Shown here one piece after another: positions 21,349 to 26,245 of a DNA stretch of 26,245 nucleotides. The stretch spans positions 1 through 26,245 of the IMG/VR virus record IMGVR_UViG_3300042556_000244. One strand, given 5' to 3'. This DNA comes from a virus. How positions within the stretch are numbered: the stretch's first letter is position 1; each line of letters starts with the position of its first letter. The position numbers and the translations under genes were made by a program. The notes beneath the pieces are model-generated. The model was not told the origin of the DNA. It saw nothing but the letters and a program-made list of their open reading frames with translations, and did not search any database.

Positions 21349-24300
21349 ATGCCAGAGTTCTACGAACTTCCGTACAAGTCACGGACCTTCTACACCGGAA
21401 ACGGCGTCCAGAAGGATTTCCCCGTCACGTTCGCCGGCGGATCCCCGCTTGACCGCGGACACGTCCAGGTGTTCCTGAACCAGGTGTCGTACACCTCGAA
21501 CTGGAGCATCGTGACGATCAACGGGCAGGACTACGTCCGGTTCGTGGACGCTCCCCCTCAGCCGAACGACGGTGTCCCCAACGTCATGCTGAAGCGCGTG
21601 ACCCCTGGGAACGAGTCGGACCGGGTGGTCGATTTCACGGACGGGTCCATCCTCAGCGCGGCGGACCTGGACAAGGCGCAACTGAACTCCTTGTACGTCT
21701 CGCAGGAGTCCGCCGACCTCTTCCTCGACCAGGGCGGCGCTGCGGTCAACGTCAACTTCGACCAGACCATCGGCGGGGAGAAGACCTTCACGGGTGTCGT
21801 CGAGATCGCCCAGAGCGGTGCCTTCGTCCACAAGCCCCAGACCCCGATCTCCAAGGTCGCACAGGGGAAGCAGTACGTCCTCGCGGCCGCGACCGTGGAC
21901 GGGAACGTCGAGTGGATGCCGACGACGGTGGCTGCGGACGGTCTTCCTGCCAACGTGGTCCTCACCGACACGCCTGCGGCCAGCAATCAGGTCATCACCG
22001 GACCGAAGCGGTTCGAGAACACCCTTCAGGTCCTCAACGGCAACCTGAAGGTCGATGCCCAGAACACCGTGAACAAGGCGCTGGTCGCCAACGACAACGC
22101 CGGGACCATGACCCTCCAGCCCGTGGTCAACGGGGTTCGGCTCGGTTCAGCGAATGCCGCGGTCTCCACGGGAACCGTGACGATCTCCCCGGAGTCCATC
22201 GGTGCGCTCCCTGCCAACCTCTCGGGAGGCGCGACCCAGACGGTGTCCGTACCGATCAACTTCACGGCCTCCATCGGGCTCGGTGACGACGCCTCCGCCG
22301 ACACGCTGACCATCAACAGCAGTCTCGTCATCCCGCCCAGCGCAGAGGCAGGAAAGGTCCTGACATGCCTCGGACCCGCCGGAAACGCGACTTGGGCCCC
22401 CGCTCCCCAGACCGGCATCACGTCGATCAACGGGGATACCGGAGTTGGTGGGTCCGTCACGCTTGATGCTGCGGACGTCGGTGCGGCTTCCCTCAACGGG
22501 GCTCCCCAGACCATCAACGCGCAGACCTCGTTCTCGAACCACGTCACCCTCGGGGACAACGAACTCGACAACATCACGGTCCTCGGCCGCCTCAAGTACC
22601 CCGTGACCGGCCACGCGGCAGGAAAGGTCCTGTTCTGCCAGCCCGACGGAGAGGCTGTCTGGAACAACCTCCCGGCATCCGTGACCAGCGTCAACGGAAA
22701 GAACGGTGCAGGCAACTCCGGGGCGGTCACCCTGACCGCAGCGGACGTCGGGGCGGTCGGCGTGAGCGGAAACCAGTCCATCGCGGACACCAAGACGTTC
22801 ACCGGGACGGTCTCAGCGAACAACGCCGAGGTCACCAACCAGCTGACCTACAACGTCGGGACCAACCTCCAAGGCAAGGTCCTGACCTCCGATGCCAGCG
22901 GTCGCGCCTCATGGGCCTCCCCTCCCGCCACCGGGGTCACCTCCATCAACAACCAGACGGGACCTGCGGTCACCCTGACCGCGGCGGACGTCGGTGCAGT
23001 CTCGGTCGGGACCACGCAGGAGGTCACGGGTGCCAAGACGTTCTCGAACAACGTCAACCTCGGCGTTGACCAGTTTGACATCATCACGGTGAACGGGGAA
23101 CTCCGGATCCCCGGAGGAACCAATGGTCAGGTCCTCACGCAGACCGCGGCCGGCAAGGCCGTCTGGCAGACCCCGGAACCAGCAGGGGTCACCTCGGTCA
23201 ACGGCGGAAACGGGGCCGTGACCATCACGGCTGCGGACCTCGGTGCCTACACGGCCCAGACCATCCCGACCGCAACGACCGGGCAGAAGGGACTGATGCA
23301 GGTCGGCAGCGGCCTCAGCGTCAACGCAAGCGGCGTGGTCAGCGTGAACCAGAATGCCTCGCTCCCGGTCGCCAGCGCCTCGGTCCTCGGCGGCATCAAG
23401 GTTGGCAGCAACCTGTCCATCAACCAAGACGGCGTTCTCTCGGCCGCGATCAGCCAGAACACCGGGGTCACCACCTTCAACGGTCGGGCAGGGGACATCT
23501 CGCCGACGTCGGGCGACTACACCGCGGCTCAGGTCACCAACGCGGTCACCACCAACTCGGCGCAGGACGTCTCCGGATCCAAGAAGTTCACGGCCAACCA
23601 GACGGTCTCCACGGCGACTCCCGCGGTCGGTACCAACGGGTCCTCTGGCGTCCTCCTCAACACCAGCGGTTTGGTCCAGGTGCAGCGCACCTCGGCTAAC
23701 GACCGGGTGTTCCAGGGTCACGCCCCGGCAGGCGGAGTCACCTCGTACATCGAGGCGGACGGCGATGCCACCTTCAGCGGAGTGGTGACCGCCAACGGCG
23801 GATTCGTCACCACGGCAGGCATGACCGTGGGCGACAACACCCAAGACGGCATCAACATTACGGGAACCCTGAAGATCGGCGGGAACGGTTCAGCTGGTGT
23901 TGGCAAGGTCCTGACCTGCACAAACAACGACGGAAACACCGAGTGGCAGATGCCGGCCAACGCCCCCGTGACCTCGGTCAACGGAATGACCGGCGTGGTC
24001 AGCGTGAGCCTCGACGGCGAGGCCAGCCCCACCGGGAACCTCAACGGCGTCACCAAGGGAACCACCCAGACCATCAGCGGCCAAAAGACGTTCACGGCCA
24101 CCACGAACTTCAACGGCGACGTCAACCTCGGTGACGCAGTCGGTGACGTCATCAAGGTCGATGGCACCCTCCGCATCCCTTCGGGTGCCGGCGCGGGACG
24201 CTTCCTCCAGTCGGATGCGAGCGGCAATGCCTCATGGGCAGCGGTCCCCACGGCCCCCGTCAGCTCGGTCAACGGTGCCACGGGTGCCGTCACAATCATT

Positions 24301-26172
24301 GCTGACGGAACCGAGACGGCCACGACCAAGAGCCTCGGTGCCGTGGACAAGACGTCGAACCAGACCATCGGCGGAAACAAGACGTTCTCCGGTACGGTCA
24401 CGTTCAACAACAACGTCACCATCGGAGCCACCACGGCTTCCTCGCTGACCGTCAACTCGACCCCCGTGTTCCAGAGCGGGGGTGCCGCCGCAGGCCGTGT
24501 GCTGACCTGCACGGACACCAACGGGAACACCCAATGGGCCGACCCGAGCGCACCCCCGGTCACCTCGGTCAACGGACGCACCGGGGCCGTGGTCATCACG
24601 GCCGACGACGCAGGGACCGGAATCGGGGCAGTCACCAAGTCAACCGCCCAGGACATCACGGGCACCAAGACGTTCACGGTCGCCCAGAACTTCCACGGAG
24701 ACGTCAAGCTCGGTGACGCCATCGGGGACACCGTCACCCTCAACGCCAAGATGCTTGTCCCCGCTGACAAGGGAGCCAACAAGGTCCTGACCTGCGTCGA
24801 TGCGGCTACGGGACAGGTTGGCTGGGCGGCTCCGAGGGTGAACTCGGTGCGTGGTTCAGCCATTGCCCTTGCGAACGCCCAGACCGGGGACGTGTCCATC
24901 AGCGCAGCCGACGTCGGTGCCCCGACCATCGCGGCGCTCAACACGGTGTCTACAGCGGCGTCGAACGCCCAGACCACGGCAAACACGGCGAACGCGAACG
25001 CGAGCAACGCGCAAGCCACGGCAAACAGCAAGTTGTCCGCCGTGTCCCACACGGTCACCGCGCTCGGTCCTGCGGGAAGCGAGACCAACTACACCTGCCT
25101 CAGCGGCGACGGTACCGCAGGGAACCCCCTCAAGGTCGAGCAGGCGGCACCGTGCGGACCGGCCGCCGGTGACCTGTCAGGTGCCTATCCGAACCCGACC
25201 ATCGGGGCCAACAAGGTCACCTTTGCCAAGATGCAGTTGGTCCCGCCGGCCAAACTGCTCGGTGGACCAACCACGGGGGTCAACAACGGACAGGTGCAGG
25301 CCATCGGGCTCGGGGCTGGTCTCACCTTCGACGGAAGCGGGAACCTGTCCAACAGCGCCATCCCGACCGTGTCCGCATCGGGAAACAACACGTTTAGCGG
25401 AACGAACACGTTCACGGGAAACGTGCAGGTCGGTTCGGCTCTCGGAGCGACCAATAGCACCACCATCCACGGCCCCCTCACGGCGAACGGAAACGTCACC
25501 ATCGGTGATGCGGCAACCGACGCCTTGGTCGTCAAGTCGGCGGTCAAGATTGAATCCGGGTCCCCGTCGGCGGGGAAGGTGCTCACCTGCGACGGCAGCG
25601 GCAACGCGACTTGGGAGAATCCCGCGACAACGACTCTCCTGAGTTCCTCTAATACTTGGACCAGTTCAAACACCTTCAATAGCACCCTGACCGCAAACGG
25701 CGCCCTGACCGCAAACGGCAACACCACGCTTGGAAACGAGGCAAGTGATGTCATCATCGCCCAGGGTGTCCTGAAGATCAAGAAACTCGGAACTAATCCG
25801 GCCGTTGGAAATGTCCTCGTTTGCGTAAACGCCGACGGAACCACAGAGTGGCAGTCTCCGATGACCTACGTCGGAGCAACACAATGCTTCGTTATGAACT
25901 CAAGCGCAGGCTTGAATACTCCTGCCACGATTTCCGGACAGCCTTCAAGCACATTCTCTACAGGAACAGGTTATGCGAGGTCTCCGAGATCGGCAACCGG
26001 AACGTGGACCGGAACTTGGCGCTATTACATCGCATCCGGTACCGGTCTCGGAGAGAACATCGGAACAGTCGTCATTACGCCGAGTTCGTGTACCTACACA
26101 GCTGTTGCTGGTCTCAAGCCGACGGACCTTAGCACTGGAAACGTGAGTTTCATGCTTGCGAGGACCTCCTAA
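21349..26172 (+). CDS. gp17: Tail fibre protein, T7 gp17-like N-terminus with long repeat shaft
   Basis: A 1607-aa receptor-binding fibre, about three times T7 gp17 (553). Residues 1-130 match the T7 tail-fibre anchor domain: FYTGNGVQKDFPVTFAGG, MLKRVTPGNESDR, VVDFTDGSILSAADLDKAQL, NSLYVSQESADLFLD. The shaft contains 11 degenerate modules with TKTFTGTV / NGTLRIP / GKVLTCT-D-GN-W / VTSVNGxTGAVTITAADVGA elements. Two longer interruptions occur, one with ASASVLGGIKVGSNLSI, the other with a coiled coil of Ala/Asn/Thr repeats (STAASNAQTTANTANANAS). The tip (from about 25860) has no S74 chaperone or other domain I recognise and ends TGNVSFMLARTS. Codon use is very C-rich until the last 0.6 kb. Confidence 0.93.
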   Translation: MPEFYELPYKSRTFYTGNGVQKDFPVTFAGGSPLDRGHVQVFLNQVSYTSNWSIVTINGQDYVRFVDAPPQPNDGVPNVMLKRVTPGNESDRVVDFTDGSILSAADLDKAQLNSLYVSQESADLFLDQGGAAVNVNFDQTIGGEKTFTGVVEIAQSGAFVHKPQTPISKVAQGKQYVLAAATVDGNVEWMPTTVAADGLPANVVLTDTPAASNQVITGPKRFENTLQVLNGNLKVDAQNTVNKALVANDNAGTMTLQPVVNGVRLGSANAAVSTGTVTISPESIGALPANLSGGATQTVSVPINFTASIGLGDDASADTLTINSSLVIPPSAEAGKVLTCLGPAGNATWAPAPQTGITSINGDTGVGGSVTLDAADVGAASLNGAPQTINAQTSFSNHVTLGDNELDNITVLGRLKYPVTGHAAGKVLFCQPDGEAVWNNLPASVTSVNGKNGAGNSGAVTLTAADVGAVGVSGNQSIADTKTFTGTVSANNAEVTNQLTYNVGTNLQGKVLTSDASGRASWASPPATGVTSINNQTGPAVTLTAADVGAVSVGTTQEVTGAKTFSNNVNLGVDQFDIITVNGELRIPGGTNGQVLTQTAAGKAVWQTPEPAGVTSVNGGNGAVTITAADLGAYTAQTIPTATTGQKGLMQVGSGLSVNASGVVSVNQNASLPVASASVLGGIKVGSNLSINQDGVLSAAISQNTGVTTFNGRAGDISPTSGDYTAAQVTNAVTTNSAQDVSGSKKFTANQTVSTATPAVGTNGSSGVLLNTSGLVQVQRTSANDRVFQGHAPAGGVTSYIEADGDATFSGVVTANGGFVTTAGMTVGDNTQDGINITGTLKIGGNGSAGVGKVLTCTNNDGNTEWQMPANAPVTSVNGMTGVVSVSLDGEASPTGNLNGVTKGTTQTISGQKTFTATTNFNGDVNLGDAVGDVIKVDGTLRIPSGAGAGRFLQSDASGNASWAAVPTAPVSSVNGATGAVTIIADGTETATTKSLGAVDKTSNQTIGGNKTFSGTVTFNNNVTIGATTASSLTVNSTPVFQSGGAAAGRVLTCTDTNGNTQWADPSAPPVTSVNGRTGAVVITADDAGTGIGAVTKSTAQDITGTKTFTVAQNFHGDVKLGDAIGDTVTLNAKMLVPADKGANKVLTCVDAATGQVGWAAPRVNSVRGSAIALANAQTGDVSISAADVGAPTIAALNTVSTAASNAQTTANTANANASNAQATANSKLSAVSHTVTALGPAGSETNYTCLSGDGTAGNPLKVEQAAPCGPAAGDLSGAYPNPTIGANKVTFAKMQLVPPAKLLGGPTTGVNNGQVQAIGLGAGLTFDGSGNLSNSAIPTVSASGNNTFSGTNTFTGNVQVGSALGATNSTTIHGPLTANGNVTIGDAATDALVVKSAVKIESGSPSAGKVLTCDGSGNATWENPATTTLLSSSNTWTSSNTFNSTLTANGALTANGNTTLGNEASDVIIAQGVLKIKKLGTNPAVGNVLVCVNADGTTEWQSPMTYVGATQCFVMNSSAGLNTPATISGQPSSTFSTGTGYARSPRSATGTWTGTWRYYIASGTGLGENIGTVVITPSSCTYTAVAGLKPTDLSTGNVSFMLARTS
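21853..25869 (+). repeat. Degenerate tandem modules in the fibre gene (11 copies)
   Basis: The GKVLT-type strand motif (consensus GKVLTC-D--GN-xW) recurs at about 21868, 22355, 22621, 22874, 23127, 23905, 24206, 24497, 24781, 25576 and 25812. Most spacings are 236-301 bp; two are about 780-795 bp and correspond to inserts, and the first is 487 bp. Each module also carries a TKTF / NVTLGD / NGxLxIP stretch, and most carry a VTSVNGxTGAV linker. Copies differ at many bases, so they are old duplications, but they are still likely recombination substrates. Confidence 0.85.
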
Positions 26173-26245
26173 TGTCCCAAGACCACGACGTCATGCTTGC
26201 CATCGGACGCCTCGAGGGAAAGCTCGACTCGCTCCTCCAGATGCG
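26172..26245 (+). CDS. Small gene after the fibre, partial at window edge
   Basis: ATG 26172 overlaps the last base of the fibre stop (TAATG), with GAGGA a few bases upstream as ribosome site. The visible 24 residues begin MSQDHDVMLAIGRLEGKLDS and continue LLQM, an amphipathic helix. This opening is common in short phage proteins that carry a coiled coil and then a membrane segment (XhlA-like or holin-associated), and a lysis gene after the fibre would match T7 gene 17.5, but the part that would decide is beyond the window. Confidence 0.6.
   Translation, partial: MSQDHDVMLAIGRLEGKLDSLLQM

Noticed and set aside
23718-25088. 456-aa open frame on the minus strand within the fibre gene
   Set aside because: It mirrors the strongly C-ending codons of the fibre repeats; such antisense frames are expected in this composition. 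It has no ribosome site and no recognisable domain.
24851-25642. 263-aa plus-strand frame inside the fibre gene
   Set aside because: Arg/Pro/Ser/Thr-rich translation typical of an out-of-frame reading of GC-rich repeats.
21853-25869. CRISPR-like or satellite array from the periodic repeats
   Set aside because: The periodicity is at protein level in one continuous reading frame, with diverged DNA and no constant short repeats or spacers.
1-26245. tRNA genes, IS elements or integrase with attachment sites
   Set aside because: No cloverleaf-capable sequence, transposase, integrase or flanking direct repeats were noticed by eye. Coding density leaves almost no room for them.

Overview
The window is 26 kb of a GC-rich, T7-like podovirus genome (Autographivirales type). 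It runs, all on the + strand, from the end of the replication module through the whole virion module. The evidence is gene order and family resemblance: helicase, DNA polymerase, 5'-3' exonuclease, then portal, scaffold, capsid, tail tube A, tail tube B, internal virion proteins A-D and tail fibre, matching T7 genes 4-5-6-8-9-10-11-12-13-14-15-16-17. No RNA polymerase, lysozyme, ligase, terminase or integrase is visible; these could lie outside the window. The host is probably a Gram-negative bacterium, inferred from a phage lipoprotein signal and the gp14-gp15-gp16 ejection proteins. I cannot name the host.

Replication region (1-5467): the C-terminal half of a gp4-like helicase, an 85-aa unknown protein, a family A DNA polymerase with an intact 3'-5' exonuclease but almost no thioredoxin-binding insertion, a LAGLIDADG homing-endonuclease-like gene overlapping the polymerase 3' end, and a gp6-like flap exonuclease. 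Around these sit several tiny proteins and a protein resembling the phage dATP/dGTP diphosphohydrolase N-terminal domain family (DUF5664). Most neighbours overlap by an ATGA or GTGA, so translation is probably coupled.

Head region (5445-9891): a proline-rich gp7.3-like protein, portal, scaffold, a lipoprotein that also has a membrane segment, a 30-aa membrane miniprotein, and the major capsid protein. The only two sizeable non-coding gaps flank the capsid gene (8542-8817 and 9892-10013). Both are full of hairpins, and one hairpin type, a GAAA-loop stem followed by ATTCAC, occurs once on each side.

Tail, ejection and fibre region (10014-26172): gp11, gp12, gp13, gp14, gp15 and gp16 homologues. 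The gp16-like protein (1613 aa) carries an HEVWH zinc-peptidase-like motif, and I see no obvious transglycosylase in it. It is followed by a 1607-aa fibre with a T7-type anchor, 11 degenerate copies of a repeated module and a compositionally different tip. A partial small gene starts at the very end of the window.

The least ordinary features are the LAGLIDADG gene behind the polymerase, the peptidase-like motif in the ejected protein, the paired hairpins around the capsid gene, and the lipoprotein/miniprotein pair inserted into the head operon.
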